Source: Candidatus Aerophobota bacterium (lineage in GTDB: Bacteria > Aerophobota > Aerophobia > Aerophobales > B3-G15). From it: a stretch of 25,688 nt of DNA. Each line of letters starts with the position of its first letter. Positions within the stretch are counted from its first letter, which is position 1. The translations under genes were made by a program, and so were the position numbers. Positions 7,281 through 14,809 of the stretch are shown here, one piece after another. The notes under the pieces were generated by a model that was not told the origin of the DNA, made no database searches, and worked only from the letters and a program-made list of their open reading frames with translations. Location: the NCBI GenBank assembly GCA_021162265.1, contig JAGGZA010000108.1:1-25688 (forward strand), read 5' to 3'.

Positions 7281-7790
7281 ATGAAAGAAAAACAAGAAGA
7301 TAAACTCTGGGAAATAAAAATAGGTGAAGGAGGAGATTTTTACGAACTATACCTTATCTCAACCCAGAAACCTGTATTTATTGAAGAAACAGCCTTCGGG
7401 AAGTTTCGGCGAATGTTCAGTTCCTTTGGAACAAATTATCATTTCCCCCAACTGCCAATATTTTATGTATCACGGGGTCAAGAAGCTGTGGCAAAAGAGG
7501 CCAGTAGTATGCATGGGTTCCGTCTTCAAGAATTAACTCCCCAGCATATAATCCTCTCCATAGATAACCCTCAAAAAAAATTCCTGTACGAGATCACTCT
7601 CTTTAACAGGAAAATAAAAAACTTCTTCAGAAAAGAATATCTGCTGGCTTTTAATAAAAAAGAAGCCCTCTCCTACTCTGACAGATTTAAAGCAGACTAT
7701 CAAATAATAGTAAAAAAGGCAAAAAAAATAGATTGTTATCCAATAGTAGATATAACGGAAGATCGGATAATTTTAAATAGATTAGTTTAA
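7281..7790 (+). CDS. Uncharacterised 169-aa protein
   Basis: Not recognised. 169 residues, soluble in appearance, with no membrane segment or signal peptide, rich in Lys, Phe and Tyr. Visible stretches are FYELYLISTQKPVFIEE near the N-terminus, a basic aromatic middle (FNRKIKNFFRKEYLLAF) and a hydrophobic C-terminus ending DITEDRIILNRLV. There are no cysteine pairs, nucleotide loops or helix-turn-helix that I can see. The ATG is the only usable in-frame start but lacks an SD; AAGGAG lies near the end of cysE about 20 bases upstream, so translation may be coupled. Spacing of 13 bp from cysE and 19 bp to the M50 protease, and codon use like the neighbours, support a real gene. Confidence 0.75.
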   Translation: MKEKQEDKLWEIKIGEGGDFYELYLISTQKPVFIEETAFGKFRRMFSSFGTNYHFPQLPIFYVSRGQEAVAKEASSMHGFRLQELTPQHIILSIDNPQKKFLYEITLFNRKIKNFFRKEYLLAFNKKEALSYSDRFKADYQIIVKKAKKIDCYPIVDITEDRIILNRLV

Positions 7791-7809
7791 TTAAAAAAAG
7801 AGAAAATTA

Positions 7810-9000
7810 ATGGAGAGCCGAAGAACACCAAGAGCGTTAACTCCTTCTACAGTTACAGGCACAGGGAGTTTTAAACTCTTCTCTGTTTATGGAATAAGTA
7901 TTTATATAAACTACACCTGGTTCATCGTGGTGATTTTAATAGCCTGGAGTCTTACTTATGGTTATTTCCCCTACCAGGTTCCTGGAAAACATTCTCTTGT
8001 CTACTGGGGTATGGGGTTTTTGACTTCGGTGGTTTTCTTTCTTTGTATATTGGCTCATGAGATATCTCATAGCTATGTAAGCAAAAAATCAGGAATTCCT
8101 GTTCCTCGCATAACCCTGTTTATATTTGGTGGTGTAGCTCATATATCGCGAGAACCACAGGATCCTTCAACAGAATTCAAGATAGCAATAGCAGGGCCTC
8201 TTTGTAGTGGTATTTTATGGGGTATTTTTTATTTTTTACACTTTTTAACCGGTGCTATCTATAATCTTCCTCTTCTCAGTGCTTTCTTTGGCGTACTGGC
8301 TCTGGTAAATGGAGCTGTTGCTATATTTAACCTTGTGCCCGGATTTCCCCTCGATGGAGGACGCCTGCTAAGAGCTTATATATGGAAGAAAACCGGTAGC
8401 TTCAGCAGGGCAACTTTTATCACTTCGCAGGTAGGCAAGATATTTGCTATTGCTCTTATCTTTCTTGGATTTTTTCAGATGCTTGCCGGGAAAATAGTAG
8501 GTGGAATATGGTTAATTTTTATTGGATTCTTTCTCGAGCAGGCAGCCACCTCCGGTTACCAACAAACTCTGGTAAAAGAAGGTCTTACTGGTACAAAAGT
8601 TAAAGAGATCATGACTCCTAACCCGATTTCAATTAACGATTCCACCCTCCTGAATGATCTGATAGAAAAGTTTTTCTTTAAACACAGATTTGCAAGCTAT
8701 CCTGTGGTGAGAGATGGAGAATTCGTAGGTTATGTCACCCTCAATCATATCAAGCGATTTCCTCGCGAAGAATGGAGTAAGCTAAAAGTTTCTGATGTTA
8801 TGAATACCCTCCCGCCAGAACTTATCCTGCATCCAGAAGAAGAAGCGGTAGAAGCCTTCTCAAAAATGGTCAGAAGTGGATACGGACGACTTCCTGTGGT
8901 AGACAAAGGAAAACTTACAGGAATACTTACTCGTAGAGATATTATGTCCTTTTTAAAGATAAGAACTGACCTGGGCACACACAAAACCAGGATCACATAA
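7810..9000 (+). CDS. Site-2 protease family (M50) zinc metalloprotease with two CBS domains
   Basis: Intramembrane metalloprotease of 396 residues. It has about six hydrophobic segments between residues 33 and 245. The zinc motif HEISH (His83, Glu84, His87) lies in LAHEISHSYV, and the third ligand Asp182 in NLVPGFPLDGGRLLRA. The C-terminal third (about 258-385) carries a CBS pair, with VKEIMTPNPISI in the first and GYGRLPVVDKGKLTGIL with RRDIM in the second. CBS domains usually sense adenosine nucleotides, so cleavage may be energy-regulated; the substrate is unknown. This architecture is common in bacteria and archaea (SpoIVFB-like subgroup). The SD is weak. The stop overlaps the convergent rpoD end by 8 bp. 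Confidence 0.92.
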   Translation: MESRRTPRALTPSTVTGTGSFKLFSVYGISIYINYTWFIVVILIAWSLTYGYFPYQVPGKHSLVYWGMGFLTSVVFFLCILAHEISHSYVSKKSGIPVPRITLFIFGGVAHISREPQDPSTEFKIAIAGPLCSGILWGIFYFLHFLTGAIYNLPLLSAFFGVLALVNGAVAIFNLVPGFPLDGGRLLRAYIWKKTGSFSRATFITSQVGKIFAIALIFLGFFQMLAGKIVGGIWLIFIGFFLEQAATSGYQQTLVKEGLTGTKVKEIMTPNPISINDSTLLNDLIEKFFFKHRFASYPVVRDGEFVGYVTLNHIKRFPREEWSKLKVSDVMNTLPPELILHPEEEAVEAFSKMVRSGYGRLPVVDKGKLTGILTRRDIMSFLKIRTDLGTHKTRIT

Positions 9001-10276
9001 AGTACTCTTCAAGTCTTTTCCTCTTTGCTATTTCTCTTAAATGAGCAAGAACCTTAGCCTCTATTTGTCTTATTCTCTCTCTTGTTACCCCGTATCTTTC
9101 GCCTATTTCCTGCAAGGTACAGTCCCATCCATCTTCTGTCCCAAAACGAAGCTTTAAAATCTCCCTCTCTCTATCGTCTTTAACCTGTTTTATTAGCTCC
9201 TCTATTTCTTTTTTTAGATATCTTAAATTAACCTCTTCAAACGGACAGGTAGCTTTTTCATTTTCAATAAGCTCTACAAGATAGCTATCTTCCTCCTCAC
9301 CTATAGGAGCATCCATAGAGGTAGAACGAACAATTACCCTCTGCACTCTTTCCACCTTCTCCAGAGATATTCCACAACGCTCAGCTATATCTCTTGCAGT
9401 GGGACACCTTCCCAATTCCTGCTCCAGCTCTTGAGAAATACGATTTACCTTCTTCATAAGCTCGGTTATATGAATGGGAACTCTGATGGTTCTGGATTGG
9501 TCAGATATAGCTCTGGAAAGAGACTGCCTTATCCACCAGCTGGCGTAGGTGCTAAAGCGATTTCCTTTACGATAATCAAATTTATCCACCGCTCTTGCAA
9601 GCCCGATATTACCCTCCTGAATTAAATCCAGAAAGGGTACCCCTTTTCCTGTATACTTTTTCGCAAAACTTACCACGAGTCGGAGGTTAGCCTTTATCAT
9701 TTTATTTCTATAAATCTCGTAGCAATAATATGCCTTTTTGATCTCTTCGCGAAGAGAAGAAAAATATTTCTTATCCTCTGGAGGACGCAAAAATCTACTT
9801 TCCTCCTCTGTAATTTCTACAATTAAATTACTGATTCTTTTTATCTTCTTAAATTTTTTTCTCAATCCTTTAAGGTCATCATCCCTAAGTCCTTTGTTTC
9901 TAACAAGAGAGAACAGAAAACTATTTCTTTGAATAAGCTCTGCAATTTGAAAAACTTTGTTACGCAATACCTTTTTGCTCTCCTTTATCTTTCTTCCATA
10001 TTCTCTTTCCTCTTCTGCTGAAAGTAAGGGAGTTTTTCCTATCTCCTGTAAATATTTTCCGATACCATCAGTTATCTCTTTAGAAAAAGATTCAGGCTTA
10101 TATAGATTCTCTTCCTCCTCAGGGATTATCTCTATCCCCTCCTGTTCTATTATATTGAAAAGATCTTCTATCTCTGTTCCTTCGCTCGTGGCCACCCTTT
10201 CAATATCTTTATGAGTTACCCTACCCTTTCTCTCGCCTTTTCTAAGAAGTTTCTCCATCTCTTTGTGTCTTTTCAT
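8993..10276 (-). CDS. rpoD: RNA polymerase primary sigma factor (RpoD/SigA)
   Basis: 427 residues. It shows region 1.1-like sequence (about 6-50), region 1.2 (DGIGKYLQEIGKTPLLSAEEE, about 70-90), regions 2.1-2.4 (about 193-265, with NLRLVVSFAKKYTG, FSTYASWWIRQ and DQSRTIRVP), region 3 (about 270-345) and region 4 with the -35-binding helix VTRERIRQIEAK (about 397-408). Between regions 1.2 and 2.1 is a lysine-rich insert of about 90 residues (100-190), longer than in Bacillus SigA but far shorter than the E. coli non-conserved region. AAGGGG lies nine bases before the ATG. It is the last gene of the zapA-cvpA-dgt-dnaG-rpoD unit, 31 bp after dnaG, the classic macromolecular synthesis order. Promoters in this window match its expected TTGACA/TATAAT specificity. 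Confidence 0.95.
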   Translation of the reverse strand: MKRHKEMEKLLRKGERKGRVTHKDIERVATSEGTEIEDLFNIIEQEGIEIIPEEEENLYKPESFSKEITDGIGKYLQEIGKTPLLSAEEEREYGRKIKESKKVLRNKVFQIAELIQRNSFLFSLVRNKGLRDDDLKGLRKKFKKIKRISNLIVEITEEESRFLRPPEDKKYFSSLREEIKKAYYCYEIYRNKMIKANLRLVVSFAKKYTGKGVPFLDLIQEGNIGLARAVDKFDYRKGNRFSTYASWWIRQSLSRAISDQSRTIRVPIHITELMKKVNRISQELEQELGRCPTARDIAERCGISLEKVERVQRVIVRSTSMDAPIGEEEDSYLVELIENEKATCPFEEVNLRYLKKEIEELIKQVKDDREREILKLRFGTEDGWDCTLQEIGERYGVTRERIRQIEAKVLAHLREIAKRKRLEEYFM

Positions 10277-10307
10277 ATCTGTAACCCCTTAATTTTTATA
10301 ACCTTTA

Positions 10308-12044
10308 CTATAGAAGTATACTTTTTCTTAGTTGAATTATCTGCTGGTATATCTCTCTCATCTTCTCCTCTTCGCCATGTTGTTCATAATCTTTTACCAT
10401 GCGAGTAAGCTGCACAATCTTCCGTTGGTGACGCCGTCTCTTTAAAACTTTAATGATTCCCAGGGCTACCTCCTGAAGATCAACTCCTTCAAGGGAAGAA
10501 TCGGTAAAGGAAAGAGAGGACACCATAGAACAAAGTGTGCTATCAGTTATTCGATTGATGAGGTTAGAGGGAGCAATGTTACCCGAATATGAGAAAATCT
10601 CCTGAGCCAGTTTGCGACATAGAGGATGAGTAAAATCATCGGGGGAAAGGTGGGCCTTAACAACTTCTAATGCCTCTTTGCTACAGAGCATTACCTGAAG
10701 AAGTTTTTTTTCAATATCTTCCTCTTCTGGAACCTTAAAATTCAAAATGGGCGAAAAGGAGAATTTATTTTTTTCCCTGCGAAATCTAATAAATTCGGCT
10801 CTCAGCGATTCTTCACTAAAGTTAAATGCCTGCGATATTTTCCTTAACTGTTCATCCAAAATATATCTTGTTTTAATCTTTACTAAATTAAAAAACAGTG
10901 AGTTTACTATTTCCAGTTTCTTTTCAATGTTTAAAGGTTTTCCGTTATCTGTGGCTACTTTTATTCTGTAGTCAATGTAAGGTAAGGCTTTATCCTTCCT
11001 TTCAAGAAAAGCTTCTTTGCCCTCCTTTCTTACAAATTCTGCCGGGTCTTCTCCTTTTGGAAGAGATATAATCTTTACCTGCATATCATTTTCAAGCAAA
11101 AGGTCAATCCCTCTAATAGTTGCCGCTCTTCCTGCACTATCTTCATCGTAAGCAATAAAAACCCTATCTGTATATCTTTTTAATACCCGAGCCTGAAAGG
11201 GAGTCAGGGAAGTCCCAAGGGAAGCCACTGAATTACTTATACCTTCCTGGTAAAGAGTGATTACATCTGTGTAACCTTCTACTAAAATAACCTCATCTCT
11301 CTCCCTTATTCCTTCCCTGGCAAGGTTTAATCCGTACAGGTTTTTTCCCTTGTCAAATACTGGCGACTGGGGAGAATTTATGTATTTGGGCAAAGAGTTA
11401 TCAAGCACCCTTGCCCCGAAGGCTATTATTTTCCCGGAAACGGAAAATATTGGAAAAACTATACGTTCTCTAAAATAAGAATAATAGCTTCCTGTTTGAC
11501 TGGATTTTCTTAACAATCCAAGCTCTTCAAGTTTATCCTGAGGAAGATTTTTTCTTTTACAGAAATCAAGAAAAATTCCTGAAGAAGGAGCCCAGCCAAG
11601 CTTAAAAAGATCAATAGTAGAAGGTTTTAAACCTCTTTTATAAAGATAATCTTGAGCAACCTTATTTCTCTTTAAACTCTGGTGAAAAAACTCTGCCACC
11701 TGACTGTTTATTCTATAAAAATCTTCTTTAAATTGTGTATCTTTTTCTGATGAAATTGATATTCCTAATTTCTGGGCAAGTATTCTCACCGCCTCGGGGA
11801 AACTCACATTTTCCCATTTCATCAAAAAATTAAAAACATTACCTCCTGCTCCACACCCAAAGCAATGAAAAATTTGCTTTTCAGGAGAAACTATAAAAGA
11901 AGGGGTTTTTTCTTCATGGAAGGGACAAAGAGCCCTGTAATTTCTTCCAGCTCTTGTCAGAGGAACGTATTCAGAGATCACCTGTACTATATCAGCTTGC
12001 TGCAGTATACGATCGACAGTCTCCTGCGAAATATAACCACTCAT
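10308..12044 (-). CDS. dnaG: DNA primase
   Basis: Makes RNA primers for DNA replication, working with the DnaB helicase. With the ATG at 12044 it has 578 residues. AAGGAG lies eight bases upstream of this ATG, while an in-frame GTG at 12053 sits too close to it. The CHC2 zinc-binding domain has Cys40, His43, Cys61 and Cys64. The TOPRIM catalytic domain has Glu256 in LVEGYTD and Asp300/Asp302 in AYDEDSAG, followed by the GEDPAEFVR motif. The C-terminal helicase-binding part (about 425-578) is helical and less conserved. The start codon overlaps the dgt stop by one base (TAATG), so the two are translationally coupled. Confidence 0.96.
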   Translation of the reverse strand: MSGYISQETVDRILQQADIVQVISEYVPLTRAGRNYRALCPFHEEKTPSFIVSPEKQIFHCFGCGAGGNVFNFLMKWENVSFPEAVRILAQKLGISISSEKDTQFKEDFYRINSQVAEFFHQSLKRNKVAQDYLYKRGLKPSTIDLFKLGWAPSSGIFLDFCKRKNLPQDKLEELGLLRKSSQTGSYYSYFRERIVFPIFSVSGKIIAFGARVLDNSLPKYINSPQSPVFDKGKNLYGLNLAREGIRERDEVILVEGYTDVITLYQEGISNSVASLGTSLTPFQARVLKRYTDRVFIAYDEDSAGRAATIRGIDLLLENDMQVKIISLPKGEDPAEFVRKEGKEAFLERKDKALPYIDYRIKVATDNGKPLNIEKKLEIVNSLFFNLVKIKTRYILDEQLRKISQAFNFSEESLRAEFIRFRREKNKFSFSPILNFKVPEEEDIEKKLLQVMLCSKEALEVVKAHLSPDDFTHPLCRKLAQEIFSYSGNIAPSNLINRITDSTLCSMVSSLSFTDSSLEGVDLQEVALGIIKVLKRRRHQRKIVQLTRMVKDYEQHGEEEKMREIYQQIIQLRKSILL

Positions 12045-13084
12045 TATCCCCACTCCTTAGGTATAAAGTGTTTATGATATTCGTTTAAAGCATAACGATC
12101 GGTCATACCTGCAATGTAATCAACAGCAGCTCTTTCTATACTTTCTGCGTTTTCTCTAAAGAAAACAGGAATGTAAAAAGGATGTTCAAGGTAAAAATAG
12201 TAGAGACTGCATATAAGAGATGATGCTTTATCCACTTCTTTTTTTAGCACCTCGGACTGGTAAACCATTTCATACATAAAATCACGCAGTTCATTAAAAG
12301 CTTCAAGAACAGGTAAGCTCATTTCCAGGTGTGGCTTACCACAACTATTGATAACCACATCCTTTACCAGAGTGTCAATTCTTTTTCTTCCTGTTTCACC
12401 CAATACCTTAAGCGAGGTTGAAGGAAGGTCTTTTATTTTTATGATGTTTGCTCTTATAGCATCATCTATATCGTGATTAACATAGGCAAGAGGATCAGAT
12501 AATTTCACTACTTCTCCTTCAAGAGTGGAAGGTTTGTTTTTAGTATTCTTACTTAAAATTTTTTCTCCCTCCTGAGAGTGATTTAAAATACCGTCTCGTA
12601 CCTCCCAGGTAAGGTTAAGCCCGCCCTCCCCTTCTAACTTCTCCACTACTCTTAAGCTATGCTCGTTGTGCCTGAATCCTTCTGGATAAACTCTATTTAA
12701 AGCCTCTTCTCCTGTATGACCAAATGGAGTATGTCCCAAATCGTGTCCCAATGCAATAGCTTCAGTCAAATCCTCATTTAATCTTAGAGCTCTGGAAATA
12801 GTGCGAGCGATCTGGCTTACCTCCAGGGTATGGGTTAACCTTGTTCTATAATGGTCATGGAAAGGAGCAATGAAAACCTGGGTTTTGTGTTTTAACCTGC
12901 GAAACGATTTGGAATGAATAATTCTATCTCTGTCTCTCTGGAACTCCGTTCTAAGAGGACAGGGAGATTCCTTTCTTTTCCTTCCCTTTGTATCCAGACT
13001 GCAAGTTGCGTAAGGAGAAAGATTTTCTTTTTCCCATCTTTCCTGTGCTTCTCGATCAAAAATCTTCTCTTCTCCTGCCATCAT
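12044..13084 (-). CDS. dgt: Deoxyguanosinetriphosphate triphosphohydrolase-like HD protein
   Basis: HD-domain phosphohydrolase of about 346 residues in the bacterial dGTPase-like (type 2) family, which hydrolyses dNTPs to nucleosides and triphosphate. The metal-binding HD motif is visible: RLTHTLEV (His about 85) and GHDLGHTPFGH (about 113-123), followed by FRHNEHSLRVVE. Upstream, RIIHSKSFRRLKHKTQVF is the standard family signature. The exact start is unclear: TTG 13087, ATG 13084 and ATG 13081 are consecutive and none has a good SD. Coupling to the upstream cvpA (stop at 13123, 38 bp away) is possible. In many low-GC bacteria dgt precedes dnaG and rpoD, as here. Confidence 0.92.
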   Translation of the reverse strand: MMAGEEKIFDREAQERWEKENLSPYATCSLDTKGRKRKESPCPLRTEFQRDRDRIIHSKSFRRLKHKTQVFIAPFHDHYRTRLTHTLEVSQIARTISRALRLNEDLTEAIALGHDLGHTPFGHTGEEALNRVYPEGFRHNEHSLRVVEKLEGEGGLNLTWEVRDGILNHSQEGEKILSKNTKNKPSTLEGEVVKLSDPLAYVNHDIDDAIRANIIKIKDLPSTSLKVLGETGRKRIDTLVKDVVINSCGKPHLEMSLPVLEAFNELRDFMYEMVYQSEVLKKEVDKASSLICSLYYFYLEHPFYIPVFFRENAESIERAAVDYIAGMTDRYALNEYHKHFIPKEWG

Positions 13085-13122
13085 CAACTATCGCTTATCT
13101 AATTATCTAAAAACTCTAAAAA

Positions 13123-13698
13123 TCAACATTTGCTTGAGTTAGATGGAATATTGAAGGAGGAATGCGTCGGTCCAAATATATCCAGATTCTCCATAAATTT
13201 CTTTGCTTTCCCAGGAGTTAAGGAGACAATAGTATCATATACAAAAGGACCTACTTTTAAAAGATAGGGTTTTAGAATAGACCCTTTACTCCAGCGATTA
13301 AATCTCACCGAAAAAGGCGAAGCATTTAACAGGATTAAAATCACGCTACAAACAAGAGCTCCCTCCAGAAGACCCAGAATAAACCCTCCTCCCTCTTCTA
13401 ATCCTCGAGCGTAAGAATTCCGGGACATAAGATTATGAATCAGTATACCAGCTGCTGCTCCAAGAATAGCTATGCCTCCAAAAATAATAATGAAGGATAT
13501 TATATTACATATCTTACCTGACAGAAAACCAAACTCACCGTAAATAGCCTCTCCCAATTGTTGATGATAGGTAACACCTATAATTAATCCTGCTATCACA
13601 CCAATCAACCCGGCTCCTTCTCTGAGCAATCCTTTCAATACACCTCTTATCACAAAAACCAGAATAATAGCCCCTAAAATTACATCTATCCAGTTCAT
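13123..13698 (-). CDS. CvpA family membrane protein
   Basis: 191 residues from the ATG at 13698. The N-terminus MNWIDVILGAIILVFVIRG and following GLLREGAGLIG match the CvpA family (colicin V production protein). There are about four hydrophobic segments (near 5-20, 25-42, 62-90 and 105-125) and a polar C-terminal tail. The molecular role is poorly known. In Bacillus a cvpA-like gene also follows zapA, supporting the call. There is no SD; the ATG overlaps the stop of the upstream zapA frame (TGATG), so it depends on coupled translation from zapA. Confidence 0.88.
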   Translation of the reverse strand: MNWIDVILGAIILVFVIRGVLKGLLREGAGLIGVIAGLIIGVTYHQQLGEAIYGEFGFLSGKICNIISFIIIFGGIAILGAAAGILIHNLMSRNSYARGLEEGGGFILGLLEGALVCSVILILLNASPFSVRFNRWSKGSILKPYLLKVGPFVYDTIVSLTPGKAKKFMENLDIFGPTHSSFNIPSNSSKC

Positions 13699-13963
13699 CA
13701 AAGTTTTTTAGATAATTTATCTAATAAATTTTTTAATCTTTGTTTTGCTTGAATATTTTTCTTCTTTAAATCCAGAAGTTCTGCTGCGAGGTTAAGAGAA
13801 GCCAGTATACAGATTTGCTCAAAACTTTTATTAGGGGCGGAGGAGGTAATTTCTTTGATTTTTTCATCCACATAGGCAGCAACTTCCCTTAAATAACTCT
13901 CATCTTCCTGCCTATCGGCTCTGAGGTTATATTCCCGGTTGTAGATTTTAACTTTTACCCCAT
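13698..13963 (-). CDS. zapA: ZapA-like cell division protein, reading frame broken at the start codon
   Basis: An open frame of about 86 codons (13958 down to 13698) reads VKVKIYNREYNLRA, then YLREVAAYVDEKIKEI, then ICILASLNLAAELLDLKKK, and ends in a lysine-rich coiled-coil tail. This is the ZapA pattern: a small protein that bundles FtsZ at the division ring. The frame has no ATG, and its first GTG (inside AYVDEK) would delete the conserved N-terminus. The only suitable ATG (13961-13963) is one base out of frame and runs straight into a stop (ATG-GGG-TAA). One more G in the GGGG run would give MGVKVKIYNREY, a normal ZapA start. AGAGGA lies 13 bases upstream. It is either a sequence error, a real frameshift or an unusual start. 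The stop overlaps the cvpA start. Confidence 0.75.
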
Positions 13964-14051
13964 TATTTTTGTTTTGTCCTCTGGGGAATTTTAACTTTCT
14001 TCACCTGTGATAAAAAGCAACTCCGCATTAAGGGAAAGAAGTTTATTTAAA

Positions 14052-14079
14052 TTAATATAAAAAAATAACCCCCTGTCAA
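14052..14079 (-). promoter_or_regulatory. Promoter of the zapA-cvpA-dgt-dnaG-rpoD unit
   Basis: Minus-strand TTGACA (14074-14079) and TATTAA (14052-14057) are separated by 16 bp, giving a leader of about 80 bases before the zapA ATG. It is the only clear promoter seen upstream of the five-gene unit. A 13-codon GTG frame in the leader ends in TAATG exactly at the zapA ATG; it may be fortuitous. Confidence 0.65.
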
Positions 14080-14197
14080 CCTTTGCTTTCCTTATTTTTT
14101 AAAGATTTCTCTAATCTATTATCCATTAAAATTGCTTCTATACAGTATTATCCTGAATCTCGTGAACTATACACCATAAAATTAATTTACAGGAAAA
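14080..14197. other. AT-rich intergenic region between mobA and the zapA promoter
   Basis: 118 bp, very AT-rich. I see no reading frame, tRNA-like fold or strong GC-rich terminator for the mobA transcript, only a five-bp dyad (AGATT/AATCT around 14110) and imperfect pairing around two CTATAC motifs near 14140-14170. The upstream operon may therefore run into the zapA unit. Confidence 0.4.
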
Positions 14198-14809
14198 TTA
14201 CTCGCCTGCTTTTTCCACAATCTCTATTGCTTTATTTAAATCATTCCTGGTATTAACATTAAAAAATATATACTCAGGAGAAAAAAACCTTCTGATTTCC
14301 TTTTCCTTAATAAATTTTACTTTTAAATGAGGTAGGATAGATTGAATTTTAAAATTTCCCCTGTTTATCTTCTCTTTTATCACCGGTAAACAGGAACGAG
14401 AGTAAATAGCATGAAGGGGTTCTATTCCTTTAGAATGAGAAGGAATTAAGATGTCATAATTTTTAGGAAGGTGACGCATATAATCAATGAACTCCCACCT
14501 CAAAAAAGGCATATCGCAACCCAGTACAAAATTAAACCGGCAGGTGGAAAAGAAAAGTCCAGAGTAAATTCCTCCCAGTGGACCTTTTCCCGGGAAAATA
14601 TCTTCCACCCACTTTAACCCTTCTCCTGCTAACTTTTCTCTTTTCTCTGAAGGAATTTTCCCAACCAGAATAATCTGCTCTTCCCTTTCCTTCACTTTAT
14701 TTATCTGGAAAAGAACCCTTTCTACCAGAGTAGCCTTCCCCACCTTTAAAAAAGCTTTATCACATCCTATCCTTTTGTTCCCTCCCCCTGTCAATATCAA
14801 AAAATTCAT
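14198..14809 (-). CDS. mobA: Molybdenum cofactor guanylyltransferase
   Basis: Adds GMP from GTP to molybdopterin, giving the guanine dinucleotide form used by DMSO-reductase-family enzymes such as formate dehydrogenase. With the ATG at 14809 it has 203 residues. It shows the nucleotide-binding N-terminus LILTGGGNKRIGCDKAFL (about 4-21), the metal-binding LGCDMPFL motif (about 94-101) and EPLHAIYSR. An upstream in-frame start at 14839 would lie inside fdhA and adds residues before the conserved beta strand, so it is rejected. The ATG overlaps the fdhA stop (TAATG), so cofactor maturation is translationally coupled to its likely client. It is the last gene of the formate dehydrogenase operon. 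Confidence 0.9.
   Translation of the reverse strand: MNFLILTGGGNKRIGCDKAFLKVGKATLVERVLFQINKVKEREEQIILVGKIPSEKREKLAGEGLKWVEDIFPGKGPLGGIYSGLFFSTCRFNFVLGCDMPFLRWEFIDYMRHLPKNYDILIPSHSKGIEPLHAIYSRSCLPVIKEKINRGNFKIQSILPHLKVKFIKEKEIRRFFSPEYIFFNVNTRNDLNKAIEIVEKAGE

Noticed and set aside
14005..14197. tRNA or small stable RNA upstream of zapA (6S RNA sits near zapA in some proteobacteria)
   Set aside because: I could not fold a convincing structure; the stretch is AT-rich and holds a promoter instead.
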